64,000 bases of DNA, taken from positions 167,070 through 231,069 of the forward strand of contig CADEDU010000001.1 of assembly GCA_902826155.1 (NCBI GenBank), read 5' to 3'. This document shows, piece by piece, positions 1-8,701 of the stretch. The first letter of the stretch is position 1, and every line of letters begins with the position of its first letter. Source of the stretch: an uncultured beta proteobacterium (lineage in GTDB: Bacteria; Pseudomonadota; Gammaproteobacteria; Burkholderiales; SG8-39). Both the position numbers and the translations under genes were made by a program. The notes under the pieces were generated by a model. That model was not told the DNA's origin. It saw nothing but the letters and a program-made list of their open reading frames with translations, and ran no database searches.

Positions 1-1
1 G

Positions 2-658
2 AAAGGTGAACTCGCACGGCTCGGTGTCAAGGTGCGACTAGGCCTGGCCGCCGGTGCCGAAACCATGGTGCGGAGCGATGTAGTGCAAAGCGATGCCGAC
101 GTCGTCATCGTCGCGACGGGCTCCGCGCCACCGTCGACCGTCGTGCTCGATGGCGTAAGCGTGCCGGTGTACTCGGCGGTTGCTGCGATCGAGCAGCGCG
201 AGTCCGCTTCAGTACGTGATCTGCGACGCGTGATGCTGCTCGACCGCGACGGCTACTTCGCCACCTATGCGCTCGCCGAGATGCTCGCGCAGCGCGGCGT
301 GGCGGTGCAGCTCGTGAGCTTTCACACCACGGTCGGACATGATCTGCCGCTCACCAATCTCACCCAGATACTCGGTCGGCTCGATCGCCTCGGCGTGGAA
401 CTGTTCGCCGCGCACGATCTGGTGCGGGCGAACGACCACGAGCTGGTGCTGCGTCACGTGTACTCGCAGCGCGAGAAGCGCTTGCCGGCAGTGGATGCGA
501 TCGTGGTGAGTGGTGCGCACCGCGCCAACGATGCGCTCGGCAATGCACTGAAGACCATGGGCCTGCGCGCACGCATCGAGATCATCGGCGATGCGCTCGC
601 CCCGCGCGCCATCAAGGACGCCATCCACGAGGGCCATCGCGCCGGGCGTGCGGTGTGA
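2..658 (+). CDS. NADH:flavin oxidoreductase / 2,4-dienoyl-CoA reductase-like protein, C-terminal part (5' truncated)
   Basis: The reading frame is open from the first bases of the window to a TGA at 656-658, so the N-terminal part is missing. The remaining 218 residues look like the C-terminal NAD(P)/FAD-binding Rossmann region of old-yellow-enzyme/dienoyl-CoA reductase fusions. The typical stretch DADVVIVATGSAPP sits early, followed by a second nucleotide-binding segment around VMLLDRDGYFATYALAEMLAQ. Such enzymes move electrons from NAD(P)H through FAD, an Fe-S cluster and FMN to enoyl or dienoyl substrates. The FMN barrel and Fe-S cysteines would lie upstream of the window, so the substrate cannot be judged. 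It is followed after 76 bp by the PaaK-like ligase gene on the same strand, so co-transcription is possible. The family call is fairly firm; the specific function is not. Confidence 0.7.
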   Translation, partial: KGELARLGVKVRLGLAAGAETMVRSDVVQSDADVVIVATGSAPPSTVVLDGVSVPVYSAVAAIEQRESASVRDLRRVMLLDRDGYFATYALAEMLAQRGVAVQLVSFHTTVGHDLPLTNLTQILGRLDRLGVELFAAHDLVRANDHELVLRHVYSQREKRLPAVDAIVVSGAHRANDALGNALKTMGLRARIEIIGDALAPRAIKDAIHEGHRAGRAV

Positions 659-734
659 AGACGAGGATGCGCCGCCGCTGTGCATCGGCGTGGTCCGTGG
701 CCGCGCTGAGTTCGAATCTGGAAAGGGCTTGAGC

Positions 735-2075
735 ATGCAAGACATCCTGCGCTGGCCGCAGCCGCGCATCGAGGCGCTGCAAGGCGAGCGCCTGCAGGCG
801 ATGCTCGCGCTGTGCGCACGCGGGCACGCGTTCTATCAGCGGCAGTGGCAGTCGGCGGGCATCGATGTCGCCTCGATCCGCACGTTGGACGATCTGCAAC
901 GGCTGCCGCTCACGCGCAAACAGGATCTGATGGGCGAGCCGGAAAGTTTCCGGCTGCGCATCGCCGAGTTGCCGCTGCACGAACGCGCGGTCTGGGAGAT
1001 CGTCTACACCACCGGCAGCACCGGCGATCCGACCCCGATCTACAACACCACGCACGACTATCGGGCGTACCTGTTCCAGGCGCGACGTGTGGCGGAGATC
1101 TCCGATATCCGCGAAGCCGATGTGATCGCCAACCTGTTCCCGCTGACCGCCGCGCCGATGGGCGCCTATGTGCGCTCGGCCACGAGTGCCTACGCGGTGG
1201 GCGCTTCGATCTTCGCCGCCTTGCCCGGTGCGCCGCTCGGCCCCTATGAAGTGAACCGTTCGCTCGACGAGGCGGTGCGCATGATCGAGCGGCGCCGCGC
1301 GACGATCCTGTGGGGCGTGACCAGCTTCGTGCGCCGCGTGCTGGTGCGCGCGATTGAACTGCAGGCCGATCTCGCGAGCGTGCGCATGTGCGCGGTGACC
1401 GGCGAAGCCTCGACGCCGGCGGGGCGCGAGGAGGTGCGCGGATTCATGCGCAAGCTCGGTACCGCGGGCGCGATCTTCCTCGATCGATACGGCTCGACCG
1501 AATCGGGCGTGCTCGCACAGTGTCGCGAGGAAGGCGACTGGCATAACCCGGTGCCCGAGCTGCAGTATCACGAGGTGGTCGACATCGAGACCGGCCGGCG
1601 CTTGCCTGACGGCGAACGCGGGGCGTTGGCAATCACCTTTCTCGACCGGCGCGGTACCGTGCTGATCCGCTACCTGGTCGGCGACACGGTGAGCATCGAT
1701 CGGCGTCCGTGCCCGCACTGCGGACGCTCGGGCGAGCGCATCGTCGGGCCGGTGGTGCGCAGCAAGGACCTGGTGAAGGTGAAGGGGATGCTCATCAATC
1801 CGGCCGCGCTGCTCGATGCGCTGAAGAGCGTCGAAGGGCTCGACGAATTCCAGGTGGTGGTGCGCAAGGAGGATCCGCGCGCCGCGCTGTCGATGGATCA
1901 GCTGATCGTGCGGGTCGCCACGCATGCGCACGATCGAGAACGCCTGAGCGCGCAGGTCGTGCAGGCGGTGCAAGGCGCTGTGCAGGTGCGACCGAGCGTC
2001 GAATTCGCGGCTGCGCACGAAATCTACGACCCGGCGCGGCAGACCAAGGCGGTGCGATTCGTGGATCAACGCTGA
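735..2075 (+). CDS. PaaK/CapK-like AMP-binding ligase (phenylacetate-CoA ligase family)
   Basis: A 446-residue member of the adenylate-forming PaaK/CapK family. Members activate a carboxylic acid with ATP, usually to a CoA thioester; some act in polysaccharide loci. Visible signatures are the phosphate-binding loop YTTGSTGDPTPIY (about residues 97-109), the motif DRYGSTESG, and a metal-knuckle-like CPHCG before the C-terminal subdomain. The reading frame is open further upstream to 591, but the ATG at 735 is preferred because AAAGGG lies about 7 nt before it and the earlier frame overlaps the previous gene. The stop overlaps the next start by one base (TGATG), pointing to translational coupling with the APH-like gene. 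Substrate is unknown: phenylacetate is only the family archetype, and no phenylacetate-degradation gene is nearby. Confidence 0.8.
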   Translation: MQDILRWPQPRIEALQGERLQAMLALCARGHAFYQRQWQSAGIDVASIRTLDDLQRLPLTRKQDLMGEPESFRLRIAELPLHERAVWEIVYTTGSTGDPTPIYNTTHDYRAYLFQARRVAEISDIREADVIANLFPLTAAPMGAYVRSATSAYAVGASIFAALPGAPLGPYEVNRSLDEAVRMIERRRATILWGVTSFVRRVLVRAIELQADLASVRMCAVTGEASTPAGREEVRGFMRKLGTAGAIFLDRYGSTESGVLAQCREEGDWHNPVPELQYHEVVDIETGRRLPDGERGALAITFLDRRGTVLIRYLVGDTVSIDRRPCPHCGRSGERIVGPVVRSKDLVKVKGMLINPAALLDALKSVEGLDEFQVVVRKEDPRAALSMDQLIVRVATHAHDRERLSAQVVQAVQGAVQVRPSVEFAAAHEIYDPARQTKAVRFVDQR

Positions 2076-3262
2076 TGCTGACCGCAACCGACCTCGAGCG
2101 TGTTGCGCATCTGGCCAACCTCGAAACGATCGAGGCGTTCGGGCGGACGGTCGATGATCGTGCCGTTGACGACGGGGCTGCAGGCCGCTGGCGCACGACC
2201 TCGGCGCGTTTCGTCCCGGGCGCATCGCCCTACTGCACGCTGCTGCTGGAAAGCGACGCCGCCCAGCAGCGGTTGTGCCGCGTCGAAGTGTTCGAAACGG
2301 CGCAGCCGGTGCTCCTGCCCGTTGAGCGCTCGCGCGCCGACCCGCTGCTTGGCTGGGTGCGCGTTACGCCTTTTCCGCACGACCCGATGCTGCCGACCCT
2401 GGCGCGAGTGATCGAGCGTGCGCAGCCGGCGCGCATCGTGCGATATCGCGCACTCAAACGCTGCACGCTGCGCGGCACGTCGGCGGGGCGTGACTGCTTC
2501 ATCAAGGTGTTTCCCGATGAGCAGGGCGCGGTCATCCATCGCGACAGCGAGGCGCTATGGGCCGCCTCGGCGCGTGGCGCGGTCGCGTTTCGAGTCGCCG
2601 AGCCGATCCGCTACGAACGCGACGAGCGTGCCGTGTGGCAGGGCGTGATTCACGGCGAGCCGATCATCGAAGCGCTGTACGGGAGTGAGGGCATCGCGAT
2701 GGCCCGACGCATCGGTGCGGCGTGCGGCTCGCTGCCACGATCGTCGTTGTCGCCGGCGATGCGATTCGATTGGTCGGTGCAGATGGATCGCAGCCGCCGC
2801 TACGCGCGCACGCTCGAGCGCTACGACGCGGGACTGGCCGCGCAGGCCGGGGCGTTGCTCGACACGCTCGCGGCGACGTACGACCAGCGGCCGCATCGTC
2901 CTGAGCCGCGTCCGATCCACGGCGCACCGCACGCGCACCAATGGCTCGACTGTGGCGATGCGCTGGGCCTGGTCGATTTCGACCGCTTCTCGATCGGCGA
3001 CCCGGAGCTCGATGCCGCCACCTTCATCGGCGAGCTCGACTATGAGCGGCGCACGATGGTGCCGGTGCCGACGCTGGTCGACGCTTTCCTCGACGCCTAT
3101 CAGCACGCCGTCGGTCCGCTCGATCCGGCGTTGCTGCGTGCCTATCGCGCGCACAAGCATCTGGCCAAGGCGCTTCGTTCCGTGCGCGCGTTGCGCACCG
3201 ACAGCGTGCGTCGCGCGGCGCGGGCACTGGAGCGCGCACGCGGGCTACTGGCGCAGCCGTAG
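2075..3262 (+). CDS. APH-like phosphotransferase family protein, degenerate catalytic motif
   Basis: A 395-residue protein of the aminoglycoside phosphotransferase/choline kinase fold. The C-terminal half has the kinase-like pattern IHGAPHAHQWL followed by LVDFDRFSIGDPELD. The second matches the metal-binding Asp motif, but the first departs from the usual HGDxxxxN: the catalytic Asp is Ala and the Asn is Gln. Phosphoryl transfer may therefore be lost or changed. The N-terminal half carries a segment (TPFPHDPMLPTL, then VRYRALKRCTLR, then FIKVFPDEQG) that recurs in the two APH-like proteins of the polysaccharide operon (11769-13151 and 13144-14553), so the three appear to be paralogues. The start overlaps the upstream stop. 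The gene converges on the operon ending at 3274, with an 11-bp gap and no visible terminator hairpin. Confidence 0.7.
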   Translation: MLTATDLERVAHLANLETIEAFGRTVDDRAVDDGAAGRWRTTSARFVPGASPYCTLLLESDAAQQRLCRVEVFETAQPVLLPVERSRADPLLGWVRVTPFPHDPMLPTLARVIERAQPARIVRYRALKRCTLRGTSAGRDCFIKVFPDEQGAVIHRDSEALWAASARGAVAFRVAEPIRYERDERAVWQGVIHGEPIIEALYGSEGIAMARRIGAACGSLPRSSLSPAMRFDWSVQMDRSRRYARTLERYDAGLAAQAGALLDTLAATYDQRPHRPEPRPIHGAPHAHQWLDCGDALGLVDFDRFSIGDPELDAATFIGELDYERRTMVPVPTLVDAFLDAYQHAVGPLDPALLRAYRAHKHLAKALRSVRALRTDSVRRAARALERARGLLAQP

Positions 3263-3273
3263 ACGGCACCGGC

Positions 3274-4656
3274 TCACTGCCAGCCGCCACCCAGTGCGCG
3301 GTACAGACTCACGTAGGTGCTCAGCCGCTCGAAGCGCGTCTGAAGGAAATCATCCTCGGCCTTGAGCATCGCGTTCTGCGTGTTCAGCAGGTTGAGCGCA
3401 TCGATCAATCCGGCGCGATAGCGCGTCTCGGCCAGATCGAACGCGCGCTTGGTGTGGCTGATGGTCTCCTGCTGCGCGGCGTCCTGCGCCGCGAGCTTCT
3501 CCAGTTGCACCAGCGCCGACTCCACGTCGCGCAGCGCGCCGAGGATGGTGTGGTGATAGGTCTGCACCAGCTCGGCGTGGCGTTCCTGCGCGCGTTCGCT
3601 CAGTGCCTGCAGCTTGTCGGCCTGGAAGATCGGCGCCAGCAGCCCCGCTCCGATGCTGAGCAGGCCGCTGGAGCCCTTGAGCAGGTTGGAGAGTTGCGCA
3701 CTGGCGAACCCTGCATCGGTAGTAAGTTGCAGACTCGGATACAGGTTGGCGCGCGCCACACCGACGTCGGCGTAGGCCGCGCGCAGGTTCGCTTCAGCCT
3801 GCAGGATGTCGGGCCGACGCAGCAGGATCGCCGCGGGCAGGCCGACCGGCAGTTGCGCCGGCAGACGCACGTCGGTGAGGCGCGGCGGTTCGATCGCCTG
3901 CTGGGTGGGATGCTGTCCGGCGAAGAACGCCAGCAGGTGGCGCGCTTGTGCCGCGGCTTGCTCCAGCGGCGGCAGGCTCGCGCGAATGGCCGCGACGTTG
4001 GCCAGACTCTGCGCACGGTCCAGACCTGACACGGCGCCGTTGCGGTAGCGCGTCTCGACGATGCCGTCGATGCGTTCGGCGACCGCCAGCGTGTTCTTCG
4101 CGAGCTCGAGCCGTTGACTGGCCGCGGTGAGCTGGAAGTAGGCGGTCGCGGTGTCGGCGGCAAGCGTGAGCTTCACCGCGCGTCCGGCTTCGGTGGCTGC
4201 ATCGAGCGTGGCGTGCGCCACGCGCGTGAGGTTGGCGAACTTGTCCCACAGATCGGGCTCCCAACCGATGTTCAGTTCGGCGCTGAACTTGTTGGCCGCC
4301 CCGCCGCCGCCCGAGAAAGGTCGGTTGCGCTCGGCGCCGATACCGCCGGTGATGAACGGATAGCGCCCCGCACCGGCTGCGCGCGTCACTGCACGCGCCT
4401 GGCCGATGCGATGCGTGGCGGCGCGCACGTCGCGGTTGCCAGCCAGCACTGTCTCTTCGAGTTGATCGAGCGTGCGATCCTCGAACGCGCGCCACCACTC
4501 GCCGGCGGCCGGGCTGTCGGCCTGTGTGATGGTCTTGGCGCCGTGCCACTGCTGCGGCATGTCGACGTCCGGGCGCTGATAGGCCGGCTGCATCGCGCAA
4601 CCACTTACCAGCATTCCACCTGCCAGCCACAACGAAATTGTTCGCATTGCCGTCAT
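3274..4656 (-). CDS. NodT-family outer-membrane efflux lipoprotein (TolC-like channel)
   Basis: A 460-residue outer-membrane factor. The N-terminus has a lipoprotein signal peptide with lipobox LVSGC (Cys about residue 20), followed by the family opening MQPAYQRPDV. Two repeated OEP halves follow, rich in long helices, ending in ETRYRAGLIDALNLLNTQNA and a short tail. It would form the trimeric tunnel through the outer membrane for the adjacent MacA/MacB pair. The ATG at 4656 overlaps the macB stop by four bases (ATGA). An internal Met three codons in, at 4647, is an equally good start. This is the last gene of the long operon running from about 20.5 kb. Cargo is inferred from context, perhaps a product of the polysaccharide genes, and is not shown by the protein itself. 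Confidence 0.88.
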   Translation of the reverse strand: MTAMRTISLWLAGGMLVSGCAMQPAYQRPDVDMPQQWHGAKTITQADSPAAGEWWRAFEDRTLDQLEETVLAGNRDVRAATHRIGQARAVTRAAGAGRYPFITGGIGAERNRPFSGGGGAANKFSAELNIGWEPDLWDKFANLTRVAHATLDAATEAGRAVKLTLAADTATAYFQLTAASQRLELAKNTLAVAERIDGIVETRYRNGAVSGLDRAQSLANVAAIRASLPPLEQAAAQARHLLAFFAGQHPTQQAIEPPRLTDVRLPAQLPVGLPAAILLRRPDILQAEANLRAAYADVGVARANLYPSLQLTTDAGFASAQLSNLLKGSSGLLSIGAGLLAPIFQADKLQALSERAQERHAELVQTYHHTILGALRDVESALVQLEKLAAQDAAQQETISHTKRAFDLAETRYRAGLIDALNLLNTQNAMLKAEDDFLQTRFERLSTYVSLYRALGGGWQ

Positions 4657-6599
4657 TCCCGTACGAGTGCGTCAACCGGATCGAGACGGGCCGCCTTGCG
4701 TGCCGGCAGAAAGCCGAACACGACACCGGTGGCCACCGCGGAGCCGAAGGCGAGCAGCACTGGCGCGGCGGTGAACACGGTCATCCAGCCGGTGAGCCGG
4801 CCGGTGAACAACGCGCCCGCCACGCCCAACGCCACGCCGACCAGTCCGCCGATGATGCAGACCACGATCGCCTCGGTGAGAAACTGGATCAACACGTCGC
4901 CGCCGCGCGCACCCACCGCCATGCGAATGCCGATCTCGCGGGTGCGCTCGGTCACCGATACCAGCATGATGTTCATCACGCCGATGCCGCCCACCACCAG
5001 CGAGATGACGGCGATCGAGGCGAGCAGATAACTGAGCGTGTTCTGCGCTTCGTTCGCCTTCTCGATGAGATCGGACTGGTTGCGGATGTGGAAGTCTTCC
5101 TTGCCGTGCCGATCGACCAGCAGCGCGTGCACCGATCGCTCCACCGGCGCGAGCAGCGAGGTCTCCTTGACCTTGACCGTGATGTCGCGGAAGTAGCGCT
5201 CGCCGAACACGCGTGTCGCGGCGGTGGTGTGGGGCATCCACATCTGGTAATCGCGGTCGGTGCCTCCGCCGGTGGCGCCCTTGGGGCCCATCACTCCGAT
5301 CACCTGGAACGGCGCGTTGTTGACGATGACGAATCGTCCGAGCGGATCGGTTCCGGCGTCGTACAGCTCGCGCGCGACGTTGTGACCGAGCACGATGACT
5401 TGCGCGTGCCGGCGCACATCTTCGGCATTGAAGAACGCGCCGCGGCGTACCGGCCAGTCGCGCACCAGCGGGAACGACTCGCCGGTGCCCACCGCCGGCA
5501 CCAGCAGGTCGCGATTGCCCTGACGCACGAGCACGGTGCGATCGGTCTCGGGCACGGCCATCGCCACGCCGGGCAGCGCATTGATCGGGCCCAGGTCGTG
5601 GGCGCTGAGGGTCTCGATGCCACGGCTCGCACCACGGACGCCGGCGACGCCGCGCTTGACCGACAGCAGATCGGTACCCATCGCATTGATACGTTCGATC
5701 ACCTGTCGCTTGGCACCTTCGCCGATCGCCAGCATCGCCACCACCGATGCCACGCCGATGACGATGCCTAGCATGGTCAGCCCGGTTCGCAGTCGATTGT
5801 GCGCGAGCGAGCGACCGGCCATCAGCAGCGATTCGAGCGCCACGGCCGCGCGATTGCCGCCGCTTGCGCCACTGCGTCGCATCGGCACCTGATCGGCGCG
5901 CGCCTGACGCGTGACGGTTTCGCGCACGACGCGTCCGTCGGCCAGCTCGATGATGCGGTCGGCGTGCTGCGCGACCTGCGCGTCGTGCGTGATGAGCACG
6001 ATCGTGTGGCCGTCGCGATGCAGGCCGTGCAGTACCTCGAGGACTTCGCGGCCGCTGGCACTGTCGAGCGCGCCGGTGGGCTCGTCGGCGAGGATGACCT
6101 GACCGCCGTTCATGAGCGCGCGCGCGATGCTGCAGCGCTGCTGTTGTCCGCCGCTCAGCTGACCGGGCCGGTGATCGAGTCGATCCTGCATGCCCAGGCG
6201 CGTGAGCAACGCGGCGGCGCGGTCACGCCGTTCGCCGCGCGCGACGCCTTCGTACACTGCCGGGATCGCCACGTTGTCGAGTGCGCTCAGGTCGGGCATC
6301 AGGTGGTAGCGCTGGAACACGAACCCGAACGTCTCGCGCCGCAGCGCGGCGAGTGCGCCCGGTGCGAGCGTGGCGACATCGAGGCCATCGACGCGATACT
6401 GACCTGCGGTGGGCCGATCGAGGCAGCCGAGCACGTTCATCAGGGTCGATTTGCCCGAGCCCGACTGGCCCATGATCGCGACGAACTCGCCCGCATCGAT
6501 GCTCAGATCGATGCCGTCCAGCGCGCGCACTTCGCTCGCGCCGGTGTGGTACGCGCGTTGCAGGCCGCGCAATTCGAGCAGTGGTCGGTGCATCGCCAT
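4653..6599 (-). CDS. macB: MacB-type ABC transporter, fused ATPase and permease
   Basis: A 648-residue protein with the standard MacB layout. The N-terminal ABC ATPase has Walker A GQSGSGKST (about residues 45-53), signature LSGGQQQRCSIARAL and Walker B VILADEPTGALDS. It is followed by TM1 around residue 270 (LTMLGIVIGVASVVAMLAIG), a large periplasmic MacB_PCD domain, and three C-terminal TM segments with the FtsX signature (ISLVVGGIGVMNIMLVSVTER). MacB is a mechanotransmission ATPase that works with a periplasmic adaptor and an outer-membrane channel; both are encoded next to it. Macrolides, lipopeptides, enterotoxin and lipids are known cargoes in the family. Here it is the penultimate gene of a polysaccharide operon, which suggests envelope or secreted-product export. 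Its start is 6 bp from the macA stop. Confidence 0.92.
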   Translation of the reverse strand: MAMHRPLLELRGLQRAYHTGASEVRALDGIDLSIDAGEFVAIMGQSGSGKSTLMNVLGCLDRPTAGQYRVDGLDVATLAPGALAALRRETFGFVFQRYHLMPDLSALDNVAIPAVYEGVARGERRDRAAALLTRLGMQDRLDHRPGQLSGGQQQRCSIARALMNGGQVILADEPTGALDSASGREVLEVLHGLHRDGHTIVLITHDAQVAQHADRIIELADGRVVRETVTRQARADQVPMRRSGASGGNRAAVALESLLMAGRSLAHNRLRTGLTMLGIVIGVASVVAMLAIGEGAKRQVIERINAMGTDLLSVKRGVAGVRGASRGIETLSAHDLGPINALPGVAMAVPETDRTVLVRQGNRDLLVPAVGTGESFPLVRDWPVRRGAFFNAEDVRRHAQVIVLGHNVARELYDAGTDPLGRFVIVNNAPFQVIGVMGPKGATGGGTDRDYQMWMPHTTAATRVFGERYFRDITVKVKETSLLAPVERSVHALLVDRHGKEDFHIRNQSDLIEKANEAQNTLSYLLASIAVISLVVGGIGVMNIMLVSVTERTREIGIRMAVGARGGDVLIQFLTEAIVVCIIGGLVGVALGVAGALFTGRLTGWMTVFTAAPVLLAFGSAVATGVVFGFLPARKAARLDPVDALVRE

Positions 6600-6605
6600 G
6601 CCCCC

Positions 6606-7796
6606 TTAGTTCATCCGCGCGATGCGCGGCTTGGTCGGCTTCGCGGCCTTGGTCGCGCCGGCCTCGTCGCCGATCACCACCAGCTCGCCTTCATTGACGC
6701 CGGACAGGATCTGCATCATCGATGCGCCCTTGATGCCGGTCTTGACGCTGCGCGTCTCGGCGGTGCCGTCGGCCAGCACCACCTTCACGCGATGCCGGCC
6801 GGCGCGGCCCTGATTGTCCGGACGCAGCGCCGAGAGCGGCACCAGCAGCGCTTCGCCGGCCTGGTCCTGCACGAAGAACACCTGCGCGGTCATCTGCACT
6901 TTCAAAGAGCCGTCGGGGTTGGGCACATCGAACAGCGCGTTGTAGAAGATCACGCCGTTGACGATCTCAGGGCCCGGCAGGATCTGTCGCACCTTGCCGC
7001 TGCGGCGCGTCTCCTGGTCGCCCAGGATGGTGAAGTAGGCGTCCTGCCCGATCCGAATGCTGGTGATGTCGGCTTCGGCCACCTGCGCCCACACCGTCAT
7101 CGTGTCCAGGCGCGCGATGCGCAGGATGTTCGGTGCGGTCTGATTGGCATTCAGGGTCTGGCCCTGGCGCGCCGTGATCGTCACCACCTCGCCGTCCATC
7201 GGTGCGACGATCCGCGTGTAACCCAATTGGGCGCGTGCCGTGGCGATGCCCGCCTGTGCCTGCTTGATCTGCGCATCCAGTGAATTGATGCTCGACACCG
7301 CCACGCGGAAGTTGGAGTCCATCACCTCGGCTTCCGACTTGGCCATCGCGTCGAGCGCCACCAGCGCCTGGCTGCGCTTGCGCTGCACATCGGCAAGCGT
7401 GAGCTGATCGAAGCGGGCCCGGCGCTGCGCGCGCAGGTTCTCCAGCGTCGCCTCGGCCTCGACCAGCTTCGCCTGATTGAGTACCGGATCAATCTCGCCG
7501 AGCAACTGCCCCTGGGTGACGCGATCGCCGGGTCGTACCGCGAGAGCGCGCAACTGGCCGGAGATCTGCGCGCCCACGTCGACGAATTGCACCGGCTGCA
7601 CCACCCCGGCAGCGATGACGGTGCGCTCGATCGGCCCCTTGGTGACCGGCGCGGTCAGAAAGTTCGCGGCGGACTGCTTGCGCTCGTTGCCGTCACTCCA
7701 CACTTCGCGCCAGGCGAACGTGGCGACGAGCACCAGCGCGGCCGCGCCGAACAACGACCAGGGAAGAATGCGGTTGGAATGTGGACGATTGGCCAT
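6606..7796 (-). CDS. macA: MacA-type periplasmic adaptor (membrane fusion protein)
   Basis: A 396-residue HlyD/MacA-family adaptor. It has one N-terminal membrane anchor (ILPWSLFGAAALVLVATFAW), a barrel-sandwich (lipoyl-like) half around VQFVDVGAQISGQL, a long helical hairpin (about residues 100-200, rich in Ala, Glu and Gln), the second lipoyl half at LGYTRIVAPMDGEVV, and a beta-barrel plus C-terminal domain. It joins the MacB ATPase to the outer-membrane channel encoded downstream. The frame stays open to 8417 upstream, but the ATG at 7796 is chosen because AAGGAG lies 7 nt before it and the anchor then sits at the N-terminus. A 119-bp gap separates it from the deacetylase gene, the largest in this operon, so a second promoter here is possible. 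Confidence 0.92.
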   Translation of the reverse strand: MANRPHSNRILPWSLFGAAALVLVATFAWREVWSDGNERKQSAANFLTAPVTKGPIERTVIAAGVVQPVQFVDVGAQISGQLRALAVRPGDRVTQGQLLGEIDPVLNQAKLVEAEATLENLRAQRRARFDQLTLADVQRKRSQALVALDAMAKSEAEVMDSNFRVAVSSINSLDAQIKQAQAGIATARAQLGYTRIVAPMDGEVVTITARQGQTLNANQTAPNILRIARLDTMTVWAQVAEADITSIRIGQDAYFTILGDQETRRSGKVRQILPGPEIVNGVIFYNALFDVPNPDGSLKVQMTAQVFFVQDQAGEALLVPLSALRPDNQGRAGRHRVKVVLADGTAETRSVKTGIKGASMMQILSGVNEGELVVIGDEAGATKAAKPTKPRIARMN

Positions 7797-7915
7797 GGGT
7801 CTGTCTCCTTGGAATGCCTGGCGGAATGACCGGTGGAGGCGAAGTGGATGGAGGCGTGAATCGGGGGCAGGATTGCGCAATGGAGCTGGGTTGCCGGCGG
7901 GGTCGTCGGTCACGC

Positions 7916-8701
7916 TCATGGCGCGGGCACGGCGGTTGCAATCTGCGCCGTCGCACCGATGCGCGCGCTCGAACCGGCGCTGAGCAATGTGCGCATCGCC
8001 ACCAGGCGCACGCGCGGATGGCGGGTGATCGCCTCGAGCATCTGCTCCAGCGTGTCGAAGCTCTCGGCGTGCATGACGGCGTGATGCAGCATGACTCCGA
8101 ACGCCTGGTCGGCACCGGCGCAGGCGCTGAGTCCGCGGGTGAGCGCATCGAAGTCCGGACGCGATGTGCGGCACCAGTCGAGCGTCACGTCCGGTGTGCG
8201 CAATCCGTTCGTCTGAAGCGGTGCGGCGCCCACGTTGCGCGACAGCGCCGCGAAGCCGCAGGCCTGCAACGCCGCGACCGTCGCCTGCGAGCATCGATTC
8301 CACGGCGGCGTGAAGATCGGATCGAGCGCGTCGCCGAGCGTCTGCTGCAGGCGTGCTTGCCCTGCGGCGATGTCGGCATGCTGCTGCGCCGCCGAGCGCG
8401 CGTCGCCGAACTCGCACTTGCGAGCCTGCGGTTCATGATTCACGTGACGCAGGCCGTGTTGATGCAAGCCGAGCAGCGCCGGCGCCTCGTCGTGTCGCGC
8501 CAGCAGCATCCGTGCCGTGGCGCGCTCCAGTGCGTCGGGGATCACCGCCAGATCGAGCGGCGCGCGATACATCGCGAACAGATCGAGCAGCCGATACAGC
8601 CGCTCGTCGACCGCGCCGGCGTCGTCGTCACGGAAGAACATGGTGAGCGGCGCCGGCAGGGCATCGAGACAGCCGATGAGTGCGTCGATGCGGGGATTCA
8701 T
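7916..8701 (-). CDS. Polysaccharide deacetylase-like protein (NodB-homology fold)
   Basis: A 261-residue protein resembling the polysaccharide deacetylase group. An early FFRDDDAG motif (about residues 22-29) matches the metal/catalytic Asp motif, GLHQHGLRHVNH matches the HxxxH metal-ligand motif, and FTPPWNR matches the motif with the oxyanion Tyr or Trp. Such enzymes remove N- or O-acetyl groups from sugar polymers, which fits its position among glycosyltransferase genes. No signal peptide is evident, so action on a cytoplasmic or lipid-linked precursor is an inference. The start (ATG at 8701) overlaps the stop of the upstream glycosyltransferase by four bases. Some relatives annotated this way are uncharacterised, so the substrate is open. 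Confidence 0.75.
   Translation of the reverse strand: MNPRIDALIGCLDALPAPLTMFFRDDDAGAVDERLYRLLDLFAMYRAPLDLAVIPDALERATARMLLARHDEAPALLGLHQHGLRHVNHEPQARKCEFGDARSAAQQHADIAAGQARLQQTLGDALDPIFTPPWNRCSQATVAALQACGFAALSRNVGAAPLQTNGLRTPDVTLDWCRTSRPDFDALTRGLSACAGADQAFGVMLHHAVMHAESFDTLEQMLEAITRHPRVRLVAMRTLLSAGSSARIGATAQIATAVPAP

Noticed and set aside
707..726. GTTCGAATC resembling a tRNA T-loop
   Set aside because: The flanking bases cannot form the T-stem, and no acceptor or anticodon arm is found around it.
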